A DNA stretch of 64,000 nt, from the NCBI GenBank assembly GCA_963691885.1, contig OY829843.1:248001-312000 (forward strand), written 5' to 3'. Positions 9,461-19,198 of the stretch are shown piece by piece. The notes under the pieces were generated by a model. That model was not told the origin of the DNA and did no database searches. It was given only the letters and a program-made list of their open reading frames with translations. How positions within the stretch are numbered: position 1 is the first letter of the stretch; each line of letters opens with the position of its first letter. This DNA is from G963691885 sp963691885 (lineage in GTDB: Bacteria > Pseudomonadota > Alphaproteobacteria > UBA8366 > Aestuariispiraceae). Both the position numbers and the translations under genes were made by a program.

Positions 9461-11643
9461 GCCGTGTTGCGCCGTTCCGCCTTTACCTGCAGCCGATAGG
9501 CATGCAGCAAGGGTTCCGTGTAACCAGAGGGCTGCTCGAAGCCTTTGAGAACAAGGTCGCAGGCCGCCTTGAACGCAATCCCGTCAAAGCCCGGTGCCAT
9601 TGGTCTGTAGAGCGCATCACCGGCATTCTGACGGTCAACGATTTCCGCCATTTTCTGCATGATCGTCATTGCATCACTTTCAGGGATAACCCCATGATGC
9701 AGCCAGTTTGCGATATGCTGAGCAGAGATCCGGCAGGTCGCGCGATCTTCCATAAGACCGACATCGTTGAGATCTGGAACCTTCGAACACCCAACCCCCT
9801 GATCGATCCAGCGCACGACATATCCCAGAATGCCCTGGGCATTGTTTTCAACTTCCCGCTGGATCTGATCGGATGACCATTTCCTGTATGTCGCTGCCGG
9901 AATATCGAGAACCGCATCAACATAGGCGCGGCGTCCACCCTTGGACAGGCTTTCCTGAACCTTGAAGACATCAACCTGGTGATAATGCAGGGCGTGTAAT
10001 GTCGCCGCCGTCGGGCTGGGCACCCAGGCACAATTTGCACCAGACTTCGGGTGCTCAATCTTGGCTTCAAGCATAGAGGCCATGCGGTCCGGCATCGCCC
10101 ACATGCCCTTGCCGATCTGTGCCTTGCCGGAAAGCCCGCATTCCAAACCAATGTCCACATTCTGGTTCTCGTAGGCGGTGATCCAGGCCTTGCGTTTGAT
10201 GAAATCCTTGCGGCTGAACGGACCCGCTTCCATAGAGGTGTGAATCTCATCCCCGGTTCTATCCAGAAATCCGGTATTGATGAATGCAACCCGGCTCTTC
10301 GCCGCACGAATGCACTCTTTCAGGTTCACACTGGTGCGGCGCTCTTCATCCATGATGCCGAGCTTTACCGTGTATTGCGGCAATCCCAGCGCGGTTTCGA
10401 CATGGGTGAATATCTCGTTCGCGAAGGCCACTTCCTCCGGACCGTGCATTTTCGGTTTTACCACATAGACCGATCCGGTTACCGAATTGCGGGCACCGTC
10501 CGTCTTTGACAGGTCATGCTTTGCAATCAGGGCCGTAATCATCGCATCCATAAGGCCTTCAAAGACCTCATTGCCGTCGCGGTCCAGGATGGCGGGATTG
10601 CGCATCAGATGGCCGACATTGCGCACAAGCATCAAGGCGCGACCCTTTACATCGACGCTACTGCCATCCGGGGCGGTAAAGGAAAGATCCGGGTTCAAGG
10701 ACCGGGTGAGCGTCTTGCCCCCTTTTTCAAACTGCTCTGAAAGGTCCCCCTTCATCAGACCGAGCCAGTTTCTATAGGCCAGGACCTTGTCCTCGGCATC
10801 AACACAGGCGACCGAATCCTCACAATCCATGATAACAGAGACGGCACTTTCAAGACGAACATCCGCCAGACCCGCCTGATCCCGTGTCCCAATCATGTGA
10901 GTCCGGTCAAAGATCAGTTCGACATGGAGGCCATTATTCCGCAGCAGCACCGCTTCCGGCGCTCTCGTATGACCGCGATAACCGACAAATTTTTCCGGCT
11001 CAACCAATGGCATATCATCCACCATCAACTGACCATTGTTGATGTGGTAACGCTGTGCATCAGCATGGCTGGTCCCGTCCAGCGGGAAAGCCTGATCCAG
11101 GAAGACCCGTGCACGGGCGACAACGCGCGCCCCGCGCCCACGGTCATAGGGACCAGCGGCAGGCGCGCTGCCCATGGCATCCGTTCCATAAAGACCGTCA
11201 TACAGACTGCCCCAGCGCGCATTTGCAGCGTTCAGGGCGTAACGTGCATTGGTAATCGGTACGACCAGTTGCGGACCGGGCACAGAAGTGATTTCCGGAT
11301 CTGCATTGGCAGTTTCGATATGAAAATCATCGCCTTCTGGCAGCAGATATCCGATCTCGGTCAGAAAAGCCTTATAGGCCTCGTGGTTATGCGGCGCATC
11401 CCTGTTTTCCCGATGCCAGGCATCAATCTTCGCCTGCAGCTCGTCCCGTTTGGCCAGCAATGCCTGATTGCGCGGACCAAAGTCATGGATCAGAGATGAC
11501 AACCCGTCCCAAAAGGCCTCTGCGCTGACATCGGTCCCCGGTAACGCATCCCCTTCAACAAATGCCGCCAGTTCTGCAGCGACCTGCAATCCGGTCCGTG
11601 TGGTGTATGTTTCATCGGAAGAGGCATTTTCAGGGGTCGACAT
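9457..11643 (-). CDS. glcB: malate synthase G
   Basis: Condenses glyoxylate with acetyl-CoA to malate, the anabolic step of the glyoxylate bypass or of glycolate use; cytosolic. The 728-residue length matches malate synthase G rather than the shorter A form. Family motifs include [28 protein letters not shown] and GMWAMPDRM, and the CoA/acid-base region with [19 protein letters not shown]. The ATG at 11643 has AAGGA six bases upstream; a longer frame starting at 11694 lacks support. No isocitrate lyase or glycolate oxidase gene is in the window. It is followed by, and overlaps, the AA_synth-family gene. Confidence 0.96.
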   Translation of the reverse strand: MSTPENASSDETYTTRTGLQVAAELAAFVEGDALPGTDVSAEAFWDGLSSLIHDFGPRNQALLAKRDELQAKIDAWHRENRDAPHNHEAYKAFLTEIGYLLPEGDDFHIETANADPEITSVPGPQLVVPITNARYALNAANARWGSLYDGLYGTDAMGSAPAAGPYDRGRGARVVARARVFLDQAFPLDGTSHADAQRYHINNGQLMVDDMPLVEPEKFVGYRGHTRAPEAVLLRNNGLHVELIFDRTHMIGTRDQAGLADVRLESAVSVIMDCEDSVACVDAEDKVLAYRNWLGLMKGDLSEQFEKGGKTLTRSLNPDLSFTAPDGSSVDVKGRALMLVRNVGHLMRNPAILDRDGNEVFEGLMDAMITALIAKHDLSKTDGARNSVTGSVYVVKPKMHGPEEVAFANEIFTHVETALGLPQYTVKLGIMDEERRTSVNLKECIRAAKSRVAFINTGFLDRTGDEIHTSMEAGPFSRKDFIKRKAWITAYENQNVDIGLECGLSGKAQIGKGMWAMPDRMASMLEAKIEHPKSGANCAWVPSPTAATLHALHYHQVDVFKVQESLSKGGRRAYVDAVLDIPAATYRKWSSDQIQREVENNAQGILGYVVRWIDQGVGCSKVPDLNDVGLMEDRATCRISAQHIANWLHHGVIPESDAMTIMQKMAEIVDRQNAGDALYRPMAPGFDGIAFKAACDLVLKGFEQPSGYTEPLLHAYRLQVKAERRNTA

Positions 11644-11882
11644 GGGCTGTCCTTCTTGGTTGTCGCATCGCCTCGAAATCAAAGATCTCAACAACAGACG
11701 CAGATCGGTGGATCGGGTATATGGCGCAACAAAGTTGGCTCAATACCCGTCAAATTTGGCGCGGAATTTCGCGCGCGAGGCCTGACTAGTCAAGATCCCT
11801 TTAATATTATGTGGTTATTGTTCGGCCAGACATGCAAAGGAAACCTGAATTACCTCGAGACCACAAAAAGCCGCGGTTTCCC

Positions 11883-12770
11883 TTACCGCTCCCACGGGGG
11901 AATTGGGCCAAAAATTTCCGCCAGATAATCAATAAAAACCCGTATTTTAGGCGACAGATTCCGACGGTCACTATAGGCCGCGACGATGGCGCTGTTTTCC
12001 TGCTGGTAGTCGGGAAGGATTCGGACAAGACGTCCCGCTTCGATGTCATCATTGACGAGATATGTCGAAAGGCGCGCAATGCCCAGCCCGGCCAGCACAG
12101 CACGGTAAACCGCATCGGCCGTGTTCGCCTCAAAAACCGCGTTATGGTTTAAAAGCTGATAAGGAATCCAGTCGTTCCAGTGCGATTCCGCAATCAACCG
12201 TAAGCAGGTATGTGACGCCAATTCATTTTTTGACCGGGGCATGCCCCGTCCTGCAACATAGTCGGGAGACGCGACCAATACCCGTCTGTTTGAAGCGATC
12301 TTCTTCACGATTGCAGAGGAATCTTCCAGCTGCTCTGAAAACTGGATCGCAACATCGGCATTGGTTGCAAATTCCACCGGGTCATCATTCAACCGGACCG
12401 AAACAGATATCTTGTCATAGGTCGCGATAAATTTCGGCAAGGCCGGCATAAGACAGACATTCCCAAAAGCCACAGTGGAAACCACCTTTAACTGACCCGC
12501 GGGTTCCGCACTCAGGCTTTCCAGATAGGCTTTCGCTTCGTCGGATTGATCGGCGACGACCCGGCACTGATCAAAAAACACCGAACCTGTCTCGGTCGGT
12601 GAAATCCCGTGACTGGTTCGATCCAGCAGCCGAACCCCGAACTGGTCCTCCAAATGCGCAATCTGTCTGCTGACCGCAGATGGGGAGAGGTGCAAAGCCC
12701 GCGCGGCCGCAGAAAAGCTGCCTCCATCAACCACTTTGGCAAAAAGCACCATCTGACTGGCGAAATCCAT
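11883..12770 (-). CDS. LysR-family transcriptional regulator
   Basis: Protein of 295 residues with the LysR N-terminal winged HTH at ~1-62 (MVLFAKVVDGGSFSAAARAL, then SPSAVSRQIAHLEDQFGVRL) and the substrate-binding domain at ~90-290 (VSTVAFGNVCLMPALPKFIA, and later LGIARLSTYLVNDDIEAGRL). It belongs to the CrgA/DmlR-like branch by sequence feel. It is divergent from the DUF1127 genes; its target and effector are unknown. About 240 bases without a gene separate it from glcB downstream; I see no RNA gene there. Confidence 0.92.
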   Translation of the reverse strand: MDFASQMVLFAKVVDGGSFSAAARALHLSPSAVSRQIAHLEDQFGVRLLDRTSHGISPTETGSVFFDQCRVVADQSDEAKAYLESLSAEPAGQLKVVSTVAFGNVCLMPALPKFIATYDKISVSVRLNDDPVEFATNADVAIQFSEQLEDSSAIVKKIASNRRVLVASPDYVAGRGMPRSKNELASHTCLRLIAESHWNDWIPYQLLNHNAVFEANTADAVYRAVLAGLGIARLSTYLVNDDIEAGRLVRILPDYQQENSAIVAAYSDRRNLSPKIRVFIDYLAEIFGPIPPWER

Positions 12771-12915
12771 TTGTCGCTGTTCTCACTTGCTTTGCGTTCA
12801 GATCAAACCCGCTTTGACCATTTGTGATCTACCGTTTTTCGGGCGGATCCATATTTTGTGCTATGCAACATAATGATGCTGCACTGCAACAAACTTTGCA
12901 ATGGAAATTAGACCA

Positions 12916-13140
12916 ATGGCATACGTAAATACCACAAACACCACTGTATCCCTTGACGGCATCGGCGCCTACCTCGGCGATCGAGTAGCCTCTCTTCGTG
13001 CCGCATGGGCACAGTACCGCAAGGAACAGAAAGCCATCGCAGAGCTGCAACTCTACTCTGATCGCGAACTCAGCGACCTTGGTTTTGCCCGCTCCGAAAT
13101 TGCGCGGGTTGTTCGTAGCGCATCGGCAAAGAAAGGTTAA
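12916..13140 (+). CDS. DUF1127 small protein
   Basis: A 74-residue basic protein whose C-terminal half matches the DUF1127 (YjiS-like) domain: ELQLYSDRELSDLGFARSEIARVVR. Such proteins are frequent in alphaproteobacteria, and some affect RNA or phosphate/oxidative-stress physiology. I chose the ATG at 12916 rather than the in-frame ATG at 12901 because MAYVNTTNTTVS gives a typical N-terminus. A second DUF1127 gene follows after four bases, so the two are co-transcribed. Confidence 0.8.
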   Translation: MAYVNTTNTTVSLDGIGAYLGDRVASLRAAWAQYRKEQKAIAELQLYSDRELSDLGFARSEIARVVRSASAKKG

Positions 13141-13144
13141 GACA

Positions 13145-13360
13145 ATGTCAGACACAGCCCTCGACCACCACTCCGGCCTTTTCGCCCAGATTGGACACAT
13201 GCTGGCCAGCATCGGCTCTGCCTTTCGCTTTGGCATGGTACAGATGCAGCAGGCCCGCATGATCCGGGCGCTTAACGAACTGCCTGACAATCAGCTGGAA
13301 CGGATCGGCATCAACCGAAGCGACATTCCAGGCTACGCGGCAAAACTGACAGGGTCCTGA
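13145..13360 (+). CDS. second DUF1127 small protein
   Basis: A 71-residue protein starting at the ATG at 13145, with AAAGG 8-9 bases upstream. The C-terminus RALNELPDNQLERIGINRSD plus IPGYA is the DUF1127 core, with the N-terminal half a hydrophobic-amphipathic helix (IGHMLASIGSAFRFGMVQM). It differs enough from its neighbour that the pair is an old duplication or two subfamilies. The 140 bases downstream hold no recognisable gene. Confidence 0.78.
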   Translation: MSDTALDHHSGLFAQIGHMLASIGSAFRFGMVQMQQARMIRALNELPDNQLERIGINRSDIPGYAAKLTGS

Positions 13361-13500
13361 GTCCAGAACGGTTTCATCCACTAAACCAGATGACCCATCA
13401 TTAGGGCATATCTGAAAAAGACCTTGTCGCAGTCAGTGGCTTTTCACAGCGGTTTGTCCCTTTATGATCTTCAAAGATCCAATTCAGGGAGTAGACCAAA

Positions 13501-14262
13501 GTGACCATAAAGACCGCGATCGTTACCGGTGCTGCACGAGGCATCGGACTGGCAACAGCGAAACAATTCCTCAGTGAAGGGCGGCACGTCGCGATGATCG
13601 ATCTCGACGGTGACGCCCTGCAGGAAGCCACGCATGGCCTGAACAATGCCTTGCCGCTGGTTCACGACATTTCAGATCCGGATCAGGTCGAGGCGATGAT
13701 CGCCAAGACGCTGAGTGAGTTCGGACGGATTGACGGTCTGGTCAACAATGCCGGCGTTGCTGATTTTGGCGAAATTGAAGAAATCGACTTCAAGCGCTGG
13801 CGCACTGTCATGGCAACCAACCTTGATGGTGTCTTTCTCTGCAGCTATCACGCAACCGCCGCATTGAAGGAAACCAGGGGGACAATCGTCAATATCGCGT
13901 CCATCTCTGGTTTGCGGGCCTCGACCCTGCGCGTGGCCTATGGCACGTCGAAAGCAGGTGTTATTCACCTGACCAAGCAACAGGCGGCTGAACTGGGCGA
14001 ATTTGGCATCCGGGTGAATTGCGTCGCACCGGGTCCGGTGCGGACCAAGCTGGCTATGGCGGTCCACAGTCCCGAAATAATCCAGGCCTATTACGATCAG
14101 ATTCCCCTGAACCGTTACGGATCAGAGGACGAGATAGCAAACGCCATAACCTTCCTGTCTTCAGACAAGGCCAGTTACATTACGGGTCAGGTTCTGGCAG
14201 CAGATGGTGGCTTCGACAGTACCGGCGTTGGCCTGCCAGCCCTCCGCGAAGATGGCAGCTGA
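13501..14262 (+). CDS. short-chain dehydrogenase/reductase
   Basis: Classical SDR of 253 residues. NAD(P)-binding motif TGAARGIG at 9-16, NNAG at 82-85, catalytic Ser134, Tyr147 and Lys151 (YGTSK), and PGPVRT after the active site. Asp34 at the end of strand 2 (MIDLDG) favours NAD(H). The start is GTG at 13501 with AGGGAG upstream. A luciferase-like monooxygenase gene begins 14 bases after the stop, so the pair is one operon. The substrate is unknown. Confidence 0.9.
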   Translation: MTIKTAIVTGAARGIGLATAKQFLSEGRHVAMIDLDGDALQEATHGLNNALPLVHDISDPDQVEAMIAKTLSEFGRIDGLVNNAGVADFGEIEEIDFKRWRTVMATNLDGVFLCSYHATAALKETRGTIVNIASISGLRASTLRVAYGTSKAGVIHLTKQQAAELGEFGIRVNCVAPGPVRTKLAMAVHSPEIIQAYYDQIPLNRYGSEDEIANAITFLSSDKASYITGQVLAADGGFDSTGVGLPALREDGS

Positions 14263-14275
14263 TCTCGGGACCGCT

Positions 14276-15313
14276 ATGAAACTCTCTATCCTCGACCAAT
14301 CCACCCATGCAGAAGGAACGGCCCAGTCCGAGGCCATCCGAAATACAGTTTCACTTGCGACACTCGCAGAGGAACTGGGCTACAGCCGCTTTTGGGTTTC
14401 GGAACATCACAACCATCCAACCATCATCGGCACCGCGCCGGAAATCATGATGGCGGCCATCAGTCAGCGTACTCATTCGATACGTCTGGGAAGTGCGGGT
14501 GTGATGCTGCCCCATTACGCGCCCTTGAAAGTGGCCGAACAATTCAAGGTTCTGGAAGCCCTTGCCCCTGGTCGCATTGATCTTGGATTGGGACGCGCAC
14601 CCGGTGGCGACGGCATGACGGCACTCGCACTCAATCCCAATGCGCATGAAGATGCAGAGAATTTTCCAGCCAATATTCGTGATTTACTGTCCTGGATTGG
14701 CGGCGCCCCCCTGGTCGACGGTCACCCATTCAGGGCAATTGGCGCCTATCCCCATGTTGCAACGGCGCCAGAACCCTGGGTGTTGGGCACCTCCACCTAT
14801 GGCGCTCAGGTGGCTGCGCATTTCGGCATTCCCTATTGCTTTGCGCATTTCATCACCGATGGTCAGGGGGTGGCCCGGGCCCTCGACACGTATCGTGAGT
14901 CCTATCAGCCCAGTGAACGTTTTCCGGAACCCAAGGCCGCCCTGTGTGTTTGGGCCCTTGCAGCGGACACAGAAGGTGAAGCAGAGGAATTGTTCAAGAC
15001 ACGGGCCTATTGGAAGATCAAACGGGAGCAAGGCCAAATGGGCCCCTTGCGCCCCCCGTCCGAGGTCTCACTGGACGCGTTGTCCCCGCCTGAAACCCGC
15101 CATTACGAAAGCCTTCGCCAATCAGCACTTGCAGGCGACGGTGACACCGTTGCCCGTATGCTGAGCGATTTGGCAAAGGCGTTCGACATTGATGAGGTTG
15201 TTGTCCTGACATGGACCCACAGTCAGGACGCGCGAAGACAATCCTATCAAACCCTGGCGCGCGCCGCTGGCCTGGTACCAGCACAAGCCGTTGCGAACGC
15301 TATCAGCGCCTGA
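14276..15313 (+). CDS. luciferase-like (LLM) flavin monooxygenase
   Basis: Protein of 345 residues of the bacterial luciferase-like alkanal monooxygenase family (YhbW/LuxA-type). Typical segments are LAEELGYSRFWVSEHHN at the first barrel strands, LGSAGVMLPHYAPLKVAEQF and LGLGRAPGGD. The enzyme would use reduced FMN and oxygen in the cytosol. The ATG at 14276 starts MKLSILDQS, the normal family N-terminus; a longer upstream frame would overlap the SDR. It is co-transcribed with the SDR. Confidence 0.9.
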   Translation: MKLSILDQSTHAEGTAQSEAIRNTVSLATLAEELGYSRFWVSEHHNHPTIIGTAPEIMMAAISQRTHSIRLGSAGVMLPHYAPLKVAEQFKVLEALAPGRIDLGLGRAPGGDGMTALALNPNAHEDAENFPANIRDLLSWIGGAPLVDGHPFRAIGAYPHVATAPEPWVLGTSTYGAQVAAHFGIPYCFAHFITDGQGVARALDTYRESYQPSERFPEPKAALCVWALAADTEGEAEELFKTRAYWKIKREQGQMGPLRPPSEVSLDALSPPETRHYESLRQSALAGDGDTVARMLSDLAKAFDIDEVVVLTWTHSQDARRQSYQTLARAAGLVPAQAVANAISA

Positions 15314-15343
15314 TTGTTGCTCTGAAACTCCCAAAAGTGCAGG

Positions 15344-16351
15344 TCAGTCCGGCGTCAATTCACCTATCAGAGTGTCTTCGGGGGAAACAAAATCGGTCGT
15401 CGGGTCACCTGTGCGACCATAACCACACCAAACCCGAAACCCCAGCAATTCGAGTAGCCGGTCCGACGCGTTCTCAAGAATCTCTGCCCTTGCGCCCAGC
15501 GTATAGTTTTCCTGCGGTCGGAACTGCGGACCACAGAAGGTGATTAAAATCGCGCGCCTGTCAGCATTCGAGAGATTTGCACCGGTACCGTGCCAGACAC
15601 GCCCATCAGTTATGATTGCGCAACCCGGTGGTCCTTCTGCAGCGATCGTTTCCACGTCACGATCCAGTTCAGCATCTGGATGACGCCCGGCCAGATGGCT
15701 GCCGGGAACGATTCGTGTTCCACCATTCTCGGCTGACATCCCGTCCAACATGATAAGAACGTTAGACACCGCGGGCGGTGCAAGCATGTCGGGCCATCCA
15801 TCAGACGGCCCCTCATAAGAGAAGCGGTTTCTACTGAAGGATCCGACGGGCAAATGTTTCGCCCCCCTGGCAGTAGGTTCAGGCGCCCACCATTGATCAA
15901 TATGCAGCGGCATCGCGACCCCGCCCGGTCGTGCTATATTCGCAGTGTAGCTGTGAAGGATGAATCGTTCCCCCAGGACATGCCCGACCATCCCGAGGAT
16001 CTTCTCTTCCTCAAGCACGTCCAGAAACGCCTGCCCCTTATTGGCGAGCATCCAGACACGTTGATTAACACCCCCATTTTCAGCGCGGAATGCCTCTGGC
16101 CGAACGCGGCCATCCTCATCAGTAAAGTCACCCCATTGCTGTTGGGGGCCACCATCTTCAAAAGCGAAACCCCGGGCTTTTTCCCCAGCCGCCTGTTCTG
16201 TCAATCGATTCCGACACTGGATGAGCAAGGCCGGTGATATCGCATCTTCGAGCAGGCAATAGCCCCACCGGCCCAGATCAGATTGGGCCTGAACCAGGTC
16301 CTTGGTCGGCCTGGGCAACTCTTCATATCGCCAGGATCCCAAACTCTCCAT
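15344..16351 (-). CDS. PhyH-family Fe(II)/2-oxoglutarate dioxygenase
   Basis: Phytanoyl-CoA dioxygenase family protein of 335 residues. The iron triad is visible as His150 and Asp152 (LHIDQWW) and His254 (RVWHGTG), with Arg265 or Arg266 as the probable 2-oxoglutarate ligand. The start at 16351 is set by an almost perfect Shine-Dalgarno sequence; a 441-codon open frame extends further upstream but is not used on this reading. It is convergent with the LLM gene, 30 bases apart. The substrate is unknown. Confidence 0.88.
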   Translation of the reverse strand: MESLGSWRYEELPRPTKDLVQAQSDLGRWGYCLLEDAISPALLIQCRNRLTEQAAGEKARGFAFEDGGPQQQWGDFTDEDGRVRPEAFRAENGGVNQRVWMLANKGQAFLDVLEEEKILGMVGHVLGERFILHSYTANIARPGGVAMPLHIDQWWAPEPTARGAKHLPVGSFSRNRFSYEGPSDGWPDMLAPPAVSNVLIMLDGMSAENGGTRIVPGSHLAGRHPDAELDRDVETIAAEGPPGCAIITDGRVWHGTGANLSNADRRAILITFCGPQFRPQENYTLGARAEILENASDRLLELLGFRVWCGYGRTGDPTTDFVSPEDTLIGELTPD

Positions 16352-16352
16352 A

Positions 16353-16363
16353 ATCACCTCCTT
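16353..16363 (-). promoter_or_regulatory. near-perfect Shine-Dalgarno sequence of the PhyH gene
   Basis: AAGGAGGTGAT on the minus strand matches eleven consecutive bases of the expected 16S anti-SD complement, with five bases between GGAGG and the ATG at 16351. This decides the start of the PhyH gene over the much longer open frame and implies strong translation initiation. Confidence 0.85.
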
Positions 16364-16559
16364 CTTCCGGTCGACGATTGTATCCTGACGCGCGTCCGAT
16401 TGAAGCAGTTTCTTCCGCCCGTCAAACTTCTTGCCAAGAGCAAACAGGTTAATAGTATTTTCATTCATTGTTGGGAATATGATCAGAACGGTCGCTATTC
16501 GACTTTGGTGTTGGGCAGAAAGCCTTTGGCCGCAGTGCAAAAACTCTGAGGTTCGAAAA

Positions 16560-17057
16560 TTGACAGACTCGATCAACGCTTCCATCGCCGAAGGGCCCAT
16601 TCCGGAAAAACTGGACAAACTCTTGAAGTTTTGGGAGAGCAAACGCAAGGGTCGCCAATTCCCCAGCAAAACCGATTTTGATCCTCTCGACCTAAAACCG
16701 TGGTTGGGGAATCTCGAAATCCTGGACGTTACAAATGAGGTGCCGCCTCGCTATCGATTCCGACTGGTTGGCACCAATATCAACAATATTGACGGCGAAG
16801 ACATCACCGGTCGTTACGCAGATGACGTTTTTTCCGAACATTATGACACAATTGTCGCAGACTTTGATAAAGCCCTATACAAGAAGGGGCCATACTACAA
16901 ATTTAACGCGTGGGTTGAAAATCTAAAGGGCTATCAGATGCGCTATAACAAGCTTGTTCTGCCGCTTTCCGAGGATGGCAATTCGATCGACATGTTGTTG
17001 GTTTATCTGCACGAACTGGAAACCAAGGAATTTGAAACCGCACCTAACAACACTTAA
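16560..17057 (+). CDS. PAS-domain protein (PAS_5-like)
   Basis: Protein of 165 residues without other domains. The motif DLKPWLGNLEILDV followed by PRYRFRLVGTNI and GRYADDVF is characteristic of the PF07310 PAS_5 group common in Rhodospirillales. The start is taken as the TTG at 16560, with GAGG eight bases upstream; no good ATG exists. It may be a stand-alone sensor passing a signal to a partner. A paralogue-like PAS protein lies at 59676. It precedes the B12-binding, P450-like and ACP genes on the same strand with a 221-base gap. Confidence 0.75.
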   Translation: MTDSINASIAEGPIPEKLDKLLKFWESKRKGRQFPSKTDFDPLDLKPWLGNLEILDVTNEVPPRYRFRLVGTNINNIDGEDITGRYADDVFSEHYDTIVADFDKALYKKGPYYKFNAWVENLKGYQMRYNKLVLPLSEDGNSIDMLLVYLHELETKEFETAPNNT

Positions 17058-17278
17058 AAATTAGGCCCCAAACCCCTGTAACACCCTATAAAATTTGTGC
17101 CTAAGAAGAAGCGGACTGGTTGTTTTCTCCAGCCCGAACAATGGCGTTTTCTAAGCGAAGAAGCCGGAATTATATGATATTGGGGTATTGATCGACTTCG
17201 CATACCTGTGTTCAACTTGTTCGTGAGGAAATCAAGTAGTCGGATAATCCATCCAGATTTTGTTTTAAGGCGAAAAAA

Positions 17279-18148
17279 TTGCCAAAACGAACGACAAGCT
17301 CTGGTAGTAGTGGTACTCGGGGTACAGTTGTTTTTGAAAGTGAACATATTGACTCAGTTGGCCCCGACGACATTAAGACCCTAGCGGCGATCATCGAACA
17401 ACAGGTGATCCCGGATTTGGCGCGTGCCCGCGACCAATACGACCGACTAGAGTCCCCCAGACTGACCTCAAGAGAAATCCGGACACTCGTCGCGCATTTT
17501 TACCCCAGAATTGTTGAAATGCTGCTCGATGACGATCTGGCCCAGACACTGGCCCTGATCGAAGATGTCCTCAAAAGGGGCGTTCCGGTTCAGAACATCT
17601 ATCTCGACCTTTTGGGGCCGGCGGCTCGGCAATTTGGCCAGATGTGGCTCGATGACGAGCTTGATTTTTTTGGCGTGACGCGCGGCCTTGGCGCAATCCA
17701 GCTTGCCTTGACACGGATCGGGGATCAAAGCATCGCCGAATCCCATCGCTACGACGATACCAGACGGATCGCGATCGCCCGCGCCCCAAATGCACAACAC
17801 TTCTTTGGCATCATCACCGTGCGTGAGTTTTTCCTTCTCGGCGGATGGGAGGTCGTTGGCGGCATCGATCTGGAGGTTGGGGACGACCTGTTCAAACTGG
17901 TGTCAGAAAACTGGTTTCCCCTCATTGGTATCTCGGCAGGCATAGATGCGCAGGTCTCCGAAGTCGCCGAAGCCATCCCGCATATTCGGGAGGTCGCAAA
18001 AAATGGCCGGATGGGCATCATCGTTGGTGGCCCAGTCTTTACCAACAATCCGGACATGTTCAACGCCGTTGGCGCTGATGCAATGGCAACCGACGCCGAG
18101 CAGGCGTTGCGTGAAGCTGAAAAACTTCTGGAGCATGCTTTCGAGTAG
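17279..18148 (+). CDS. AerR/PpaA-like B12-binding regulator
   Basis: Protein of 289 residues. The helical part (~60-150) contains FGQMWLDDELDFFGVTRGLG, typical of the cap domain of B12-binding sensors. The C-terminal Rossmann part (~163-288) has HFFG at His174, matching the H-x-x-G cobalamin-ligand motif, then LLGGWEVVGG and IIVGGP. The layout resembles AerR/PpaA antirepressors of photosynthesis control in purple bacteria. No photosynthesis genes are in the window, so its role here is open. The start is a TTG at 17279 with AAGG upstream; the Ser/Thr/Gly-rich first 15 residues look disordered. Cobalamin or heme as ligand is inference. Confidence 0.72.
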   Translation: MPKRTTSSGSSGTRGTVVFESEHIDSVGPDDIKTLAAIIEQQVIPDLARARDQYDRLESPRLTSREIRTLVAHFYPRIVEMLLDDDLAQTLALIEDVLKRGVPVQNIYLDLLGPAARQFGQMWLDDELDFFGVTRGLGAIQLALTRIGDQSIAESHRYDDTRRIAIARAPNAQHFFGIITVREFFLLGGWEVVGGIDLEVGDDLFKLVSENWFPLIGISAGIDAQVSEVAEAIPHIREVAKNGRMGIIVGGPVFTNNPDMFNAVGADAMATDAEQALREAEKLLEHAFE

Positions 18149-18238
18149 CGCGCTGACCAGAACAGCATCTTGTAAATCTTGAACCTTTCTTGCGCCCGTG
18201 GTTCTTGTAGCTGAACTGTTCAATTAGAGCTTTGCCAG

Positions 18239-19198
18239 ATGAAGAAGAAACGGCATTCCGTGAATGACCCGGATGCGGTGAAACGTATTCTACGCGATCC
18301 GAATTGGACGGTAGATGATGCCGTTACCAATGTGGACAAAGTATCGGACCGGATGCAACAACCGCTGATAAACTCGAAGCAAATCGTTCGGGATCTGCCC
18401 CTTAGCCATGAAGGGGAAATGCACACGCAGCTCCGAAACGCGGTCAAAGCCGATTTGATCCTCCCCGATCAAGATCTCCTCACTGCGCGCTACAGTAAGG
18501 TTCTCGGATCACTCGCCCGTGCAACAGAAAATGATCACCCTATTGCCCAAAACCTGTTGCGTATACCTGTAGATCAACTGGCCGACCTTTCCCTGATAGA
18601 AGGCAGCGCGGTTTTAAGCCGCCTTACCGAAGAACAGAAGATAGGCTTGGGCCAAACCCTGGCAGATCACGGCGGCCTTGACCGCTTTCTTGACCCAGCC
18701 GCCCCAGCCGCCGTGCGCCGGAGAAATGAGAAAATCCTGGGGGCGGTCCATAAGCTATTGCAGGGCCTCGGCCTTACAAACGAAGAGCGAACAACTGCAC
18801 TTCGGGTAATCGTAATGGGTCGGGATCCGTTGCGGGCCAGCATCGCTGCGTTCCTGGTTCAATATGCAGCCGACACGAATGGACCACCACGGCAAATCCA
18901 TGGCGTACAATGGGTCATGCGACGAAGTCCAAGCCCCCAAACAGACGAAGCGTCGACCGCCAGTTCAGAACATACCAGGCTTGAACTGACGGGATCCCGG
19001 GAACTGTTATTTGGTGTTGGTCGCCATACCTGCACGGGGAAATCGCTTGCATTGCGAACCGCGAAGGCATGGCAGGCCGCAATCGATCAGGCAGGCGTGA
19101 AACCGGTGATCAGTCAGTTCGTTCCCGCCCCCCAAAGCGCGGTCTTTGCCGGACCGCAAATTCTTGAAGGATGGTTCCAGCATGTCTCAAAAATCTGA
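18239..19198 (+). CDS. short cytochrome P450-like protein
   Basis: Protein of 319 residues; normal bacterial P450s have about 400. The heme loop is clear: FGVGRHTCTG at 258-267, with Cys265 as the thiolate ligand. An N-terminal C-helix-like segment (LSHEGEMHTQLRNAV) and an I-helix-like segment (VMGRDPLRASIAAFL, ~192-206) are seen, but only about 50 residues separate the I-helix from the heme loop. The K-helix ExxR and meander appear to be missing. The I-helix lacks the usual acid/Thr pair. The gene overlaps an acyl carrier protein gene by 17 bases, suggesting an ACP-bound substrate or partner. It may be a degenerate or specialised P450. Confidence 0.7.
   Translation: MKKKRHSVNDPDAVKRILRDPNWTVDDAVTNVDKVSDRMQQPLINSKQIVRDLPLSHEGEMHTQLRNAVKADLILPDQDLLTARYSKVLGSLARATENDHPIAQNLLRIPVDQLADLSLIEGSAVLSRLTEEQKIGLGQTLADHGGLDRFLDPAAPAAVRRRNEKILGAVHKLLQGLGLTNEERTTALRVIVMGRDPLRASIAAFLVQYAADTNGPPRQIHGVQWVMRRSPSPQTDEASTASSEHTRLELTGSRELLFGVGRHTCTGKSLALRTAKAWQAAIDQAGVKPVISQFVPAPQSAVFAGPQILEGWFQHVSKI

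Noticed and set aside
11644..11882. Possible small gene or RNA between glcB and the LysR gene
   Set aside because: No open frame with a start signal and no recognisable RNA fold; probably promoter and leader sequence.
16352..16669. Long N-terminal extension of the PhyH gene to 441 codons
   Set aside because: The near-perfect Shine-Dalgarno at 16353-16363 and the family N-terminus fix the start at 16351; the extension also overlaps the PAS gene leader.
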